A DNA stretch of 64,000 bases. Origin: Dokdonella sp. Lineage in GTDB: Bacteria; Pseudomonadota; Gammaproteobacteria; Xanthomonadales; Rhodanobacteraceae. The stretch lies in contig NZ_JAHCAS010000001.1 in the NCBI RefSeq assembly GCF_019634775.1, positions 558,001-622,000 on the forward strand. The letters run 5' to 3'. The position numbers and the translations under genes were made by a program. The notes under the pieces were generated by a model. The model searched no databases. It was not told the origin of the DNA and saw nothing but the letters and a program-made list of their open reading frames with translations. The stretch's first letter is position 1. Each line of letters starts with the position of its first letter. Of this stretch, positions 18,514-26,607 are shown in pieces.

Positions 18514-20124
18514 TTTCAGTACAGAACTCTGAACACCGATTGTCGCCGATTTCCCGCCTGAGGCGGCGACGAGGGTGCGCAGCAGTTCAGACTTCGATCC
18601 CATGATGCGGACTTCGTTGTCGGCCACCTCGATGCGCTGGGCCAGCGCGCGCAAGTGGTCGCGGCGGTAGCCGCCGCCTGCGAGCCGGATTCGCCTGCGC
18701 GCCACGCGGGCGAAGGCTTTCACACGGTCGGGGCTGACGGCCTGGTTTCCAGCATTGCCGAGCGCGGCTTCGGTGCGGGCGGCATCGCTGGCCGCCTGCT
18801 CCCGGATGGCTTTGAGACCAGCGATCCGCTCTTTCAGGCTCTCGTCCAGATCGGCCACGCCGGTCTCGATGGCGTCATAGAGCCGGTTGAGGCGCTGATC
18901 GGTTTCGGCGATTCGCTGGTGAAGCTCGGCCAGATGCTCACGGCGGCGCTCGGTGCGCTCCTGACGACGATCCAGAACGCTGGCGAGGATGGTTTCCAGC
19001 CGCTCGGGCTGTAGCAGGCGGTCTTCCAGATGGTGGGCGACCAGATCGTCCAGCTTGTCCATCGGGATTGAACGCCCTTCACAGCCGGTCTGGCCCTGCC
19101 GGGCCTTGGTCGAGCAGGTGTAGTAGCGATAGGTTCCGCCCGCGCTGCCCCGTCCGGTGCGCAGCGTCATCGCGCCACCGCACTTTGCGCAAAAGCAGAT
19201 GCCGGTAAGAAGGGTGGGACCGCTGGTGACGCGCGCAGGCGTCATCCTGGGATCGCGGGATTTGAGGCGGGCCTGCACCGCCTCGAAGGTGTCGCGGTCG
19301 ATCAGCGGCGGGCAGGCCATAATCGCCACCTCGCTCTCCGGCTTCTTCTCCCGATCCTTGTGCGAGCGCGTGTTGAACCTGTGCTCGCCGATATAAGTCG
19401 TGCGGGTCAGGATGGCGTGGATTTGGGCGAGACCCCAGCGCCCACCGTCACGGGTGAACAGGCGGCGTTCGTTGAGATAGCAGGTGATGGCCTTGACGCC
19501 CATCGGCCCCTTCACGCCATCGCCTTCGAGGAACAGCCGGAAGATCAGCCGGACCGTGTCGGCGTGGAGCGGATCGATCTCCAGCTTCTTCTTGATCTTC
19601 GCGCCGCGTTGCTCGGCGGCGACGATGCGGTAGCCGATAGGAGGAAGCGCACCGTTCCAAAAGCCTTGCCGGGCGTTCTCGTTCATGGCGCGCAGGACGT
19701 GCTTGGCGTTCTCCTTGGACTGGTATTCGTCGAACAGGGCCATGATCTGCCGCATCATGACGTGCATGGGGTCGTCGCCCATCTCCTGCGTGATCGAGAC
19801 CAGTTTGACGCCGTTCTTCGCCAGCTTCCTGACGTTGAACTCAAGCTCGAAATGGTCACGGAAAAAGCGCGAGAAGCTGTGCACCACCACAACGTCGAAC
19901 GGCGCGGGCTTCGATATGCCAGCTTCGATCATGCGCTGGAACTCGGGGCGGCGGTCGTTGGTGGCCGACGCGCCAGCCTCAATGAAGGTTTCAACCAACT
20001 CATACCCCCGCGCGGCACACCAGGCTTCGCCTTGGCGTTTCTGGTCGGGAATGGAGATGTCATGCTCGGCCTGCCGCGCAGTCGAAACGCGCAGATAGAG
20101 AGCGGCGCGTAGTGGCGCGGTCAT
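18484..20124 (-). CDS. Large serine recombinase/integrase of the island
   Basis: 546 residues. The N-terminal resolvase domain has [10 protein letters not shown] with the catalytic Ser14, then [10 protein letters not shown] and [12 protein letters not shown]. The recombinase domain follows (about 165-290, [14 protein letters not shown] ... [14 protein letters not shown]). Next are a zinc ribbon (CFCAKCGG ... YYTC, about 310-340) and a long charged coiled coil (385-455). This is the alphaproteobacterial-type integrase often found on small defence islands. The last residues, WRARQDSNL, are encoded by the 3' half of tRNA-Arg. They presumably arose when the element inserted, so the pre-insertion stop may differ. 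It probably excises and integrates the island. Confidence 0.92.
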   Translation of the reverse strand: MTAPLRAALYLRVSTARQAEHDISIPDQKRQGEAWCAARGYELVETFIEAGASATNDRRPEFQRMIEAGISKPAPFDVVVVHSFSRFFRDHFELEFNVRKLAKNGVKLVSITQEMGDDPMHVMMRQIMALFDEYQSKENAKHVLRAMNENARQGFWNGALPPIGYRIVAAEQRGAKIKKKLEIDPLHADTVRLIFRLFLEGDGVKGPMGVKAITCYLNERRLFTRDGGRWGLAQIHAILTRTTYIGEHRFNTRSHKDREKKPESEVAIMACPPLIDRDTFEAVQARLKSRDPRMTPARVTSGPTLLTGICFCAKCGGAMTLRTGRGSAGGTYRYYTCSTKARQGQTGCEGRSIPMDKLDDLVAHHLEDRLLQPERLETILASVLDRRQERTERRREHLAELHQRIAETDQRLNRLYDAIETGVADLDESLKERIAGLKAIREQAASDAARTEAALGNAGNQAVSPDRVKAFARVARRRIRLAGGGYRRDHLRALAQRIEVADNEVRIMGSKSELLRTLVAASGGKSATIGVQSSVLKWRARQDSNL

Positions 20125-20145
20125 GGGGCATGGCTCCTTCTCATC

Positions 20146-20400
20146 TCATGGGGCCGGTCCGAACAGGTCGTCGAAGAGATCGCCGAACCACGCCTCGAAC
20201 ACATCCACCTCGGCGTCGGTGACGGGCACACGCCCGGGCCAGTCATCGGTGACGGCCCAAGCTGACGGATCGTGTTTCGACGGACGCCCGATGCGGGGCA
20301 GCGGCTTGGCCTCGGCATAGGCGTAAAGATCGCTCGGGAGCGCGCCGGCTCGGGGGCGCCGATGACGTTTGGGGCTGTGAAGGGCGCGCATCCTGGACAT
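20146..20400 (-). CDS. Small protein upstream of the recombinase, function unknown
   Basis: About 84 residues (MSRMRALHSPKRHRRPRAG ... FEAWFGDLFDDLFGPAP). It has a basic N-terminus and an acidic C-terminus rich in Asp and Phe, with GRPSKHDPSAWAVTDDWPG in between. It ends 21 bp before the recombinase start in the same direction, as expected for an accessory gene of that operon. I do not recognise a domain. A recombination directionality factor is conceivable from size and place, but nothing in the sequence shows this. The ATG at 20391 is an alternative start. Confidence 0.6.
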   Translation of the reverse strand: MSRMRALHSPKRHRRPRAGALPSDLYAYAEAKPLPRIGRPSKHDPSAWAVTDDWPGRVPVTDAEVDVFEAWFGDLFDDLFGPAP

Positions 20401-20494
20401 GCACCAAGGATCGCCCAAGCCCGGCCAATCCTGAACAGCCCATGTGCCGTCGATAGCCGTCCTTTGCCGCTCGGTCGGGGCACAGCCTCGACCG

Positions 20495-20854
20495 TCATGG
20501 CTGCTTCCCCCTTCCGGCCCTCGGCGTCACCGCCAAGCCGAGGAACACGATCATCGCCTGGTTGAGCCGCACCATGTCCTCGTCGTCGAGCCGCCCGACC
20601 TGCGCGCCTAGCTTGGTCTTGGGAACGGTGGTGATCTTGTCCACCATCAGGCGGCAGGCAGAGCGCAGGCCATTGCGCTCATTCGACTCCACCACGAGAC
20701 GGAACAACGGCGCGTCGGTCGGATCGGTGGTGAAGGCGCAAATCGTGATCGAGTCGGTGGCGTCGAAACTGTCATCCTGCACGATCACGGCTGGGCGCGG
20801 CTTGCTCGCATAGTCGTTGCCGCCGGAGACGGTCCACACCTCGCCGCGCCTCAC
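20495..20854 (-). CDS. mazF: MazF/PemK-family toxin (endoribonuclease)
   Basis: 119 residues from a GTG start that overlaps the antitoxin stop (GTGA). It opens RRGEVWTVSGGNDYASKPRPAVIVQDD, the classic MazF beginning in which the basic and Arg/Pro residues form the RNA site. It continues with SITICAFTTDPTDAPLFR and LMVDKITTVPKTKLGAQVGRLD, all family features. MazF toxins cut mRNA at short motifs in the cytosol and are held inactive by the partner. The cognate antitoxin is directly upstream in the same operon. An upstream TTG start would add four residues; the GTG start fits the overlap better. Confidence 0.92.
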   Translation of the reverse strand: MRRGEVWTVSGGNDYASKPRPAVIVQDDSFDATDSITICAFTTDPTDAPLFRLVVESNERNGLRSACRLMVDKITTVPKTKLGAQVGRLDDEDMVRLNQAMIVFLGLAVTPRAGRGKQP

Positions 20855-21075
20855 GCGTCGCCCCAATCAGATACGGCGTCGATGAAAGCCTGATCCGCAC
20901 GCGCATGGGCGCTGGCGGCGACCGCCTGTGACTGGCGATGGGCCTGTTCCTGGAACGACGGTGCGCGCACGTCCGGCACCCAAATCTGGATCGGACGCAG
21001 CCCCTGCGCGCGCAGCCGGTCGCGATGCTCGCGCACCTTTTCCCGGACGGGCTTGGCCTTCGATGTCGCCGCCAT
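20851..21075 (-). CDS. MazE-like antitoxin (DUF3018 family)
   Basis: 74 residues from ATG (MAATSKAKPVREKVREHRDRLRAQGLRPIQIWVPDVRAPSF). The RxKVREHRxRLRAQGLRPIQIWVPD block is the DUF3018 antitoxin signature: a DNA-binding segment followed by an extended toxin-wrapping tail (ADQAFIDAVSDWGDA). The start is set by GGAGG five bases upstream. It should neutralise the MazF toxin encoded by the overlapping next gene and repress the operon through the palindrome 20 bp upstream. Confidence 0.88.
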   Translation of the reverse strand: MAATSKAKPVREKVREHRDRLRAQGLRPIQIWVPDVRAPSFQEQAHRQSQAVAASAHARADQAFIDAVSDWGDA

Positions 21076-21094
21076 ATCGGCCTCCATGCAATCA

Positions 21095-21106
21095 GTTACA
21101 TGTAAC
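21095..21106. promoter_or_regulatory. Palindromic operator candidate for the mazEF operon
   Basis: GTTACATGTAAC is a perfect 12-bp palindrome 20 bp upstream of the antitoxin ATG, in the place expected for an autoregulatory operator of a toxin-antitoxin operon. Confidence 0.5.
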
Positions 21107-21465
21107 CTATCATGAAGCGATCCCGACCGCCAGACCTTTCGGTCGGGAGGCTCAAGAATGGCTTCGGATTCGGACAGGTGCAGTTCAGCGCGCAAGAGCG
21201 CGCCGTGGCGGGAAACTGGCGGATTGCACCGTGCATCAAGCCATTGAATGAGCATGGAAATCGGGAATGTCGCACTGTGCGCCAATTCCTCGCACGGTGC
21301 GAAATCGGCTCATAACCCCTTGAAAAACAACCGCCCCACCGCCGCGCACTGTGCGGCCTTTTATCCTGCCATCATTGGTCGCCTTCTGTGCCGCGCCCTT
21401 TCCGGGTTGCTCAAAAGAGCCATTTCGCCTTAATTGGCGCAATGGGGGCGGTGCAGGAATCAGTC
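21107..21465. promoter_or_regulatory. Divergent control region with three CGCAC-N-GTGCG repeats
   Basis: There is no convincing gene in this 359-bp stretch between the divergent mazEF and phd operons. It holds three copies of the 11-bp palindrome CGCACNGTGCG at 21271-21281, 21291-21301 and 21345-21355. The first two are spaced by exactly 20 bp, about two helical turns, which fits cooperative binding of a dimeric regulator. A further GCC-TTAATT-GGC palindrome lies at 21428-21439, just before phd. Confidence 0.5.
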
Positions 21466-21657
21466 ATGAAAATCATGTCGGCGCGCGAAGCGAAAAACGG
21501 CTTCGGGCTGATGATCGACATGGCGCGTGCAGCGCCGGTGCTGATCGAAAAGCACGGGCGCGGCGTCGTGGTGGTCATGTCGGTGGAGGAATTTGAACGA
21601 CTGACCGGCAAATCCGCTGCAGATCGACGGTTGGCTAAGGATGAGAAGAGGAACTGA
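21466..21657 (+). CDS. Phd/YefM-family antitoxin (orphan)
   Basis: 63 residues (MKIMSAREAKNGFGLMIDMARAAPVLIEKHGRGVVVVMSVEEFERLTGK). The SAREAKNxFGxxID opening, the PVLIEKHGR core and the MSVEEFERL motif define the Phd/YefM fold, which binds DNA and a Doc- or RelE-type toxin. No toxin follows; the next gene, starting directly at the stop codon, is a Mod remnant. The start was chosen at ATG 21466 with AGGA upstream. In this setting it may act as a repressor of the downstream operon instead of an antitoxin. Confidence 0.88.
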   Translation: MKIMSAREAKNGFGLMIDMARAAPVLIEKHGRGVVVVMSVEEFERLTGKSAADRRLAKDEKRN

Positions 21658-21978
21658 ATGCCGATCCTGCACTGGCTGACACGCGATGAGGATGTCCGGG
21701 CGACGGCACGCGTGCCGTATCGCCTGCTAGAGGAAGCGTCCGTGCTGTCTGCCGGAGATCCGGCGGCGGCGAATATACTCATCCAAGGCGACAATCTCGA
21801 TGCGCTGAAGGCGCTTCTGCCGTTCTATGCCGGGCAGGCGGCCAAAGCCGCTCGTGACGTACGGGCCGCCTTCGGCGGTCAGGCGCAAGGCCAGTTGGGA
21901 GCGACAAAGGAGCCTGGCATCTCTATTGGTGAGAACATCAAGGCTAACGGGGGATTTGAACGGATGAGCGACAAATGA
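21658..21978 (+). pseudogene. N-terminal stump of a type III Mod DNA methyltransferase
   Basis: 106 residues. Residues 1-59 (MPILHWLTRDEDVRATARVPYRLLEE ... ANILIQGDNLDALKALLPFYAG) match the conserved start of type III/BPTD_3080-associated site-specific methyltransferases. That family would continue into the DPPY catalytic motif. Here it switches after FYAG into 47 unrelated residues (QAAKAARDVRAAFGGQ...), and both the DPPY and FxGxG motifs are missing. The frame stays open, so a small peptide may still be made. Its stop overlaps the STAND gene start by ATGA, so it now acts at least as a translational leader for that gene. Confidence 0.8.
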
Positions 21979-24900
21979 GCGAGATTGTTGAAGGGCTGCA
22001 AATTCTGGCTCCTGACGCCCTTCCTATCCTCGCGGAACTTGATTCTCGCGATGCCTGCCTCTGGCTAATGCCGTCCTTTGCTGAGGCGGCAGGGCCAGAA
22101 GCGACCGCAGGGGTGTTGAGTCTGCCCTGGGAATTTGTCTTGAGTGAGACCGCATCGGAGGGCCTACTCAAGGCTGTTGATGCTTTGGACAGTGCAATCG
22201 AGTCTCCGCTCGTTCGCCGGAGGGGGCTGGTGCACGTCATCGATGTCCCGCCCTCAAACACCGTGCTGCCGCCCCGGGGCCTTCCGATCTTTCTGCTCAA
22301 CGGCCGCACCGGGGCCGACAAGGCAGGGTTCGTCGCTCGGGCGCGCCGGATAGAAATGATCATGGAGTTGCAGCAGCGCGGGGTCCGGAACCTCGTGGTG
22401 CTCGGCGGGCCCGATCTGACGCTGCCCGTTGAACTGGGACAACTCTGGCAAGACGGATTCCAGTGCGGCTTGACGGTCGTTAGCGATGATCCCGAGGCTC
22501 GGCAGAAGATCACCAAATGGCGGGCCGACGCGGGGGCGCGGCGTGTAACACTGCTGCCGGCCCCTTCGACTCTGCTGTCGGAAGCCCTGCATAGGCGCTA
22601 TACGGAGCGCGCCGACGACCGGCTCATCATCCGCGTCCGGGATGCACAAGGAAGCAGGCACCGGGTCGACCTGTCGGGACGCGATGATCCCGAGCATCCA
22701 CTTCTGGGCAATTTCGAACTGCTCTCTGAGGTTCATCTGGAATATGTGACGCCGGAGGGGCTGAGTTCGGAGGAAATCAACGGGTTCTTCCGGGATCCGT
22801 CTGCCTCGTGGCGACCCTATGCCGCGCAAATGCCGTGGTCTCGGGACGATCGCGCCCGGAACACCTTGATAAAGGCGCTGCGGGACCTCGACCGTAGCGG
22901 GCCGGAGGCGAGCCGGATCTTCTACATCCGGGCGGAGTCCGGAGCAGGGGCGACCACGTTCATTCGCGACCTCGCCTTCGGGGCGGCCATGGACGGGTAT
23001 CCGACGCTGATAGCCACCCAAGCTCCCTTTACCCCCAGCGGGCGTAGCGTAGTGAATTTCATTAACTCCTGCTTGAACGGTATCGCTTCAGCCGACATCG
23101 GGAAGGGTTTGCGCCAGTACGAGGCGCCTTGGCTGATCGTGTTCGATCGGTCGCAGTGGGAGGGACGCGAAGGGGATATCGCCGCTTTTTCTAGGCAGAT
23201 CACGGAGGCTGGGCGCCGAATCTGCATCGTCTTCGTAACTGATGCGCTGCTACCAGTCGCCATCTACGCGGAGAAGCGTCTGGAACATCTGTGCGATCTG
23301 TCCCACGAGATCTCGCAGGAAGCGGCGATGGATTTGGGCCGGCACCTGAACCGGTTTCTTCGACCGCTGGGTACGGCGCGCGATGCCTACGAATGGCAGG
23401 CATTCGTCAACCACTCACTCCTCGGACCCGCGGCGGGCCGCTCGGTATTCTGGATCGCGCTGGCATTCTGGCTGCAACGGCAAATCGACCTTACCGAAAC
23501 GGTACAGGGCTGGCTTTACGAACAGTTCCGGCAGAAGGTTGCTGATACGGTCGTGCGGCGCGCGATAGTAGACATCGCCGCCATGAGCACGGTGCGCCAG
23601 CTTCTGCCCGAGACACTGCTGCCACGGTCCGGAGATTTTCCGACCCGTGACAAACTCTCTGATCTGCAATCGACCGTCGGGGCCTTGGGCGTGGTGCGCC
23701 AGCGCTTTGACACGGTAAGCCACTGGGCGATGATCCACGATCAACTGGGACGGTTCCTTCTGACCGGGCTGTTTCACGACGCCCCCGCCCGCGCTTCGGC
23801 CGGGCTGGCGGAGGCGCAGAATCCCGATCACCTGCGGTTGATGGTTCTCGCGCGGATCGCCTCCAACCCGATGATTGCGCACCCGGACTTGGTGGAACTG
23901 GCCGAAACCTTCGCCACCAGCATCTTCAAGATCGACCCCGGACAGGGCCGCAGCGAGTTCGCCCTCTACTGGCGTGAAGCGCTGGAGGCTCTGGACGCGA
24001 TGCCGAAAGCATTTCGGATAACCAGCCGGACGTTTCTTCACCATTGCTCGATATCGCGGCGGCGCATCGCGAAGGACGACGTCATGTTCCCGATCACCGA
24101 TGACGAGCGCGCCGATTTGCTACGGCGCGCTGCCGGGGATATCGAAGACGCGCTGGCACTCGAGCACGATCCCGGGGGCGAGCCCGACCTGAACCTCTAT
24201 AATTCGCTCGCTCATGCCTATCACGACCTCGCCGAGGTGGAGGCGCGTCGCGGAATGCCAGCCGAACAGGTGGCAGCCCTGCGCGCCAAGGCAAACAAAT
24301 CGACCTATAGCGCCTACAGGCTGAACCCTGACAATTCTTACGTTCTGGAAGTCTATGCGCGCGACCGGCTCGTAGGGGCTAACGAGGATCCCGACGGCGC
24401 AGCGAGCGTCGCGCTAGAGGTTCTAGGAATCGTCTACGGGGCCATGCAGCGAGAGACCGCAGAGTTGCGACGAAGCGCGCTGTCGCGTCTCGCCGACAAG
24501 GCGTTCGACCTGCTGCTTCGGTCAGCCGGGGCGTTGCATGACACCGAGCCATCATCCGAAGGCGAGGCGATCCAGCAGGCACTGTCGGCCTTGGGCGAAG
24601 GGATGACCCGGCGTGAGGGCATGCTGCTGGAAGACTTCCCGCGTGCGAACCGGATCGACGCGGCCGTCCGGCTGGGGCATCCGTTGCTGCGGACCAACGC
24701 ACAGGCGGTCCGGCTGCGCTACATCTTGGTCTGTATGGATCATCCGAAGGACTTCGCCCTTCAGCTGGAGCTGCTCGAAACCCTCGATGGCAACCCGGCG
24801 ATCCTATCTCCGCAGCTGGATTTGGAATTGGCGATTCTCATGCATCAGAGAAACCGCCATCACGAGGCATCGCGGCGGTTCCAAAGACTCCGCCAGCTCT

Positions 24901-25172
24901 GGGCACGAGGGGAGCACTACGTAGAGGTTCCGGACCGTCTCCGCTGGTTGCTTGACGAGAGCACGGGGAATAGGCGGCAGGTCCGCGCCCGTATCGCGTC
25001 GGGCGGAGAGGGAGCACGGCTTCATGCCAGAGTCCAAGAACTCCAGAACGACCGGGTCCCGTTTCGTATAGCCGAATTTGATGGCACCCAACTGCGGCCT
25101 GGCACGAATATTAGCGGCCTCATCTCCTTCGGGCACAACGGTCCGTTGCTGCGGCCGCTAACGGCAGGTTGA
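21975..25172 (+). CDS. STAND-like P-loop NTPase with helical C-terminus, candidate defence sensor
   Basis: 1065 residues; no named family recognised. Residues 1-215 form an alpha/beta domain (VHVIDVPPSN, LPIFLLNGRTG, RNLVVLGGPDLTLP) that I cannot assign. A linker domain follows (216-300). Residues 315-470 look like a P-loop NTPase: IFYIRAESGAGATTFIRDLAFGAA (P-loop 321-328 with Ala where Lys is expected), Walker B WLIVFDRSQW (Asp391), and a sensor strand RRICIVFVTD (about 414-423). From about 480 to the end it is largely helical, with TPR-like pairs (LNLYNSLAHAYHDLAEVEAR; LELLETLDGNP ... LELAILMHQRNRHHEASRRFQRL). This plan, effector or unknown N-domain, NTPase and solenoid, is that of STAND immune sensors. 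It is coupled to the TOPRIM gene, with 3 bp between stop and start. Confidence 0.7.
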   Translation: MSEIVEGLQILAPDALPILAELDSRDACLWLMPSFAEAAGPEATAGVLSLPWEFVLSETASEGLLKAVDALDSAIESPLVRRRGLVHVIDVPPSNTVLPPRGLPIFLLNGRTGADKAGFVARARRIEMIMELQQRGVRNLVVLGGPDLTLPVELGQLWQDGFQCGLTVVSDDPEARQKITKWRADAGARRVTLLPAPSTLLSEALHRRYTERADDRLIIRVRDAQGSRHRVDLSGRDDPEHPLLGNFELLSEVHLEYVTPEGLSSEEINGFFRDPSASWRPYAAQMPWSRDDRARNTLIKALRDLDRSGPEASRIFYIRAESGAGATTFIRDLAFGAAMDGYPTLIATQAPFTPSGRSVVNFINSCLNGIASADIGKGLRQYEAPWLIVFDRSQWEGREGDIAAFSRQITEAGRRICIVFVTDALLPVAIYAEKRLEHLCDLSHEISQEAAMDLGRHLNRFLRPLGTARDAYEWQAFVNHSLLGPAAGRSVFWIALAFWLQRQIDLTETVQGWLYEQFRQKVADTVVRRAIVDIAAMSTVRQLLPETLLPRSGDFPTRDKLSDLQSTVGALGVVRQRFDTVSHWAMIHDQLGRFLLTGLFHDAPARASAGLAEAQNPDHLRLMVLARIASNPMIAHPDLVELAETFATSIFKIDPGQGRSEFALYWREALEALDAMPKAFRITSRTFLHHCSISRRRIAKDDVMFPITDDERADLLRRAAGDIEDALALEHDPGGEPDLNLYNSLAHAYHDLAEVEARRGMPAEQVAALRAKANKSTYSAYRLNPDNSYVLEVYARDRLVGANEDPDGAASVALEVLGIVYGAMQRETAELRRSALSRLADKAFDLLLRSAGALHDTEPSSEGEAIQQALSALGEGMTRREGMLLEDFPRANRIDAAVRLGHPLLRTNAQAVRLRYILVCMDHPKDFALQLELLETLDGNPAILSPQLDLELAILMHQRNRHHEASRRFQRLRQLWARGEHYVEVPDRLRWLLDESTGNRRQVRARIASGGEGARLHARVQELQNDRVPFRIAEFDGTQLRPGTNISGLISFGHNGPLLRPLTAG

Positions 25173-25175
25173 GCA

Positions 25176-25886
25176 TTGATCGGACTTGTCGAGAGATACG
25201 CCAATGGAAAGGGCTGGAATGTCGGCACGGCCAACGTCGTTGTCGAAGGGACGAGCGATGTCTGCTACCTGCGCCTCGCTCGGGACCTTTGGCAACGCGA
25301 GAGCAATCATGATCTTTTCGACTCTGGATTTGCCGTTTTCGAGGCGGGGCTGAAGGATGATGGCGGCGTTCAAGGGGTAGTGCGAGAGTTGCAGACGCTG
25401 CGGCAGATGGCTTCCCAGGACACAGCAAGCCTGATGATGGAACGAAAGTTCGTGGGGCTGTTTGACAACGACCACGCGGGCCGTAAGCACGCCCGAATGC
25501 TTTGCGAGATGGATTTCCGGGTGAAATACTATCGAGATGTGTTCCTCCTGCATCCGATCATGCCGGCTTCGAACGGCGTCCTAGGTCCTGAGCTACAGCG
25601 CCGGGCTGAAGCACAGAACTGCAGTTGCGCAGGGCTGGATTGGGAGATCGAGGATTTCCTGCCCGAGGACCTAATCCGGAGATTCTGCAAAGCAAATCCC
25701 GGCTTGCTCATCCGCGAGCAGAAAATGGCGGGCCGCGTGCATCGTGAGTTCACTAGGGTAGGTAAGGGACGGTTGCAGAGGTATGTCGCTGAGGAGGCAC
25801 TCGTTGAGGACATGATCGAGGTCATACGTTTGATTTGCGCACTACGCGACTACTTGGGGCTTGAGCACCAATCCGTGCGTCCTTGA
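25176..25886 (+). CDS. TOPRIM-fold protein (OLD/DUF4435-like), candidate effector
   Basis: 236 residues from a TTG start 3 bp after the STAND stop; no in-frame alternative lies upstream. The TOPRIM pattern is visible: ANVVVEGTSDVCYLRLA with the glutamate Glu24, then KFVGLFDNDHAGRKHA with the Asp97-x-Asp99 pair. The later LDWEIEDFLPEDLIRRF is like the acidic third metal motif of OLD-type nucleases and DUF4435 proteins such as the PARIS effector AriB. The C-terminal helices (MAGRVHREFTRVGKGRLQRY) are basic. It is likely a metal-dependent nuclease or ligase-like effector controlled by the adjacent NTPase. That pairing is inference; I know no named system with this exact pair. Confidence 0.7.
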   Translation: MIGLVERYANGKGWNVGTANVVVEGTSDVCYLRLARDLWQRESNHDLFDSGFAVFEAGLKDDGGVQGVVRELQTLRQMASQDTASLMMERKFVGLFDNDHAGRKHARMLCEMDFRVKYYRDVFLLHPIMPASNGVLGPELQRRAEAQNCSCAGLDWEIEDFLPEDLIRRFCKANPGLLIREQKMAGRVHREFTRVGKGRLQRYVAEEALVEDMIEVIRLICALRDYLGLEHQSVRP

Positions 25887-26607
25887 CCGATCGTGTTGAG
25901 TCGGAGGCCCTGAGGGTGAGGGGCGTGCATACTCTCCCACCTCCCCGATCCACAAGATCGCCAGAAACGATAACCTTGGCCACTTTGAGATTGGCCTCGA
26001 CAAACTGCTCGAACAGCCATGATCCAGTCAGCCTCCTCTTGTCTGATTGATCTGGCGACCAGATTCCGAACGTAGCATGCAGCCAGCAAGCCGCCATGCA
26101 TCCAATAAGGAGGCCTCAGTTAGAGGGCGATGGCGTAAACGTAGTTCTCATCATCGCCCGTTGCTGCGCGCCAATCCCCTCTGTGCCCTATCTGTGCGCT
26201 GGCTGTGCCAAGGATTTCCAGGCGCTTTGGGCGGTTCCGTCGGATCGGTTGGTTGCAACGATCTCGGCTGATGGCCTTTCCTGTAGTCGACTGTGTGACA
26301 CCGATGAACTGCGCGAGGCGATCCGGTTCGTCTGACGACAGAGGATGGAAATCCCCGTCTCACTCTGTTGCCAACTTCGCGATGGTCGACCGTGATACCG
26401 AAAGCTTCCACGCCTTCCGCACTTGTCCGTGATTCAGGGGAAACCGACCCCTCGCTGGCGCGAGGTCGACACTGGATCCTTACCTGCTCATGACGTGATG
26501 TCCGTCCGCCGCAGGGGCCTCGCGACGCGGTCTGTCGTCGAGGGCCGACAGGGCTGTTGACAGTCGGTTTATTATTAGACAGTATATGCGCCACTTATGG
26601 TGGCTAT
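25887..26607. other. Gene-poor stretch after the TOPRIM gene; probable island end
   Basis: There is no secure gene in 721 bp. One plus-strand frame, 26096-26335, reads plausibly (LCAGCAKDFQALWAVPSDRLVATISADGLSCSRLCDTDELREAIRFV) but has no recognisable domain and no clear ribosome site. It may be a remnant. No second copy of the tRNA-Arg 3' end was found here. The right island boundary may be in this stretch. Confidence 0.4.
26557..26585 (+). promoter_or_regulatory. Promoter of the MerR gene
   Basis: A perfect -35 box TTGACA (26557-26562) lies 17 bp before CAGTAT, in an AT-rich context unusual for this region. GACAGT occurs twice (26559 and 26578), bracketing the spacer, a possible recognition pattern for the MerR protein encoded just downstream. 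Confidence 0.45.

Larger units (their letters stand above)
18514..25886. mobile_element. Integrative island at tRNA-Arg with recombinase, toxin-antitoxin and candidate defence cassette
   Basis: The left end is the 3' end of tRNA-Arg, where the serine recombinase is the first gene. The inside carries MazE/MazF-like genes, an orphan Phd antitoxin, a Mod stump and the STAND/TOPRIM pair. Codon choice and the proteins' flavour are alphaproteobacterial, and the base composition of the large gene is visibly less GC-biased than its flanks. The right end is not defined. Serine recombinases leave only a short core, and I found no second copy of the tRNA 3' end, so 25886 is the last convincing island gene and not a proven boundary. 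Confidence 0.75.

Noticed and set aside
20495..20866. TTG start at 20866 for MazF
   Set aside because: The GTG at 20854 overlaps the antitoxin stop as GTGA and matches the usual MazF start RRGEVW; the longer form adds four unlike residues.
26151..26594. 147-aa minus-strand frame as a gene
   Set aside because: Composition is Arg/Pro/Gly-rich without domain and it opposes another weak frame; no ribosome site or neighbour supports it.
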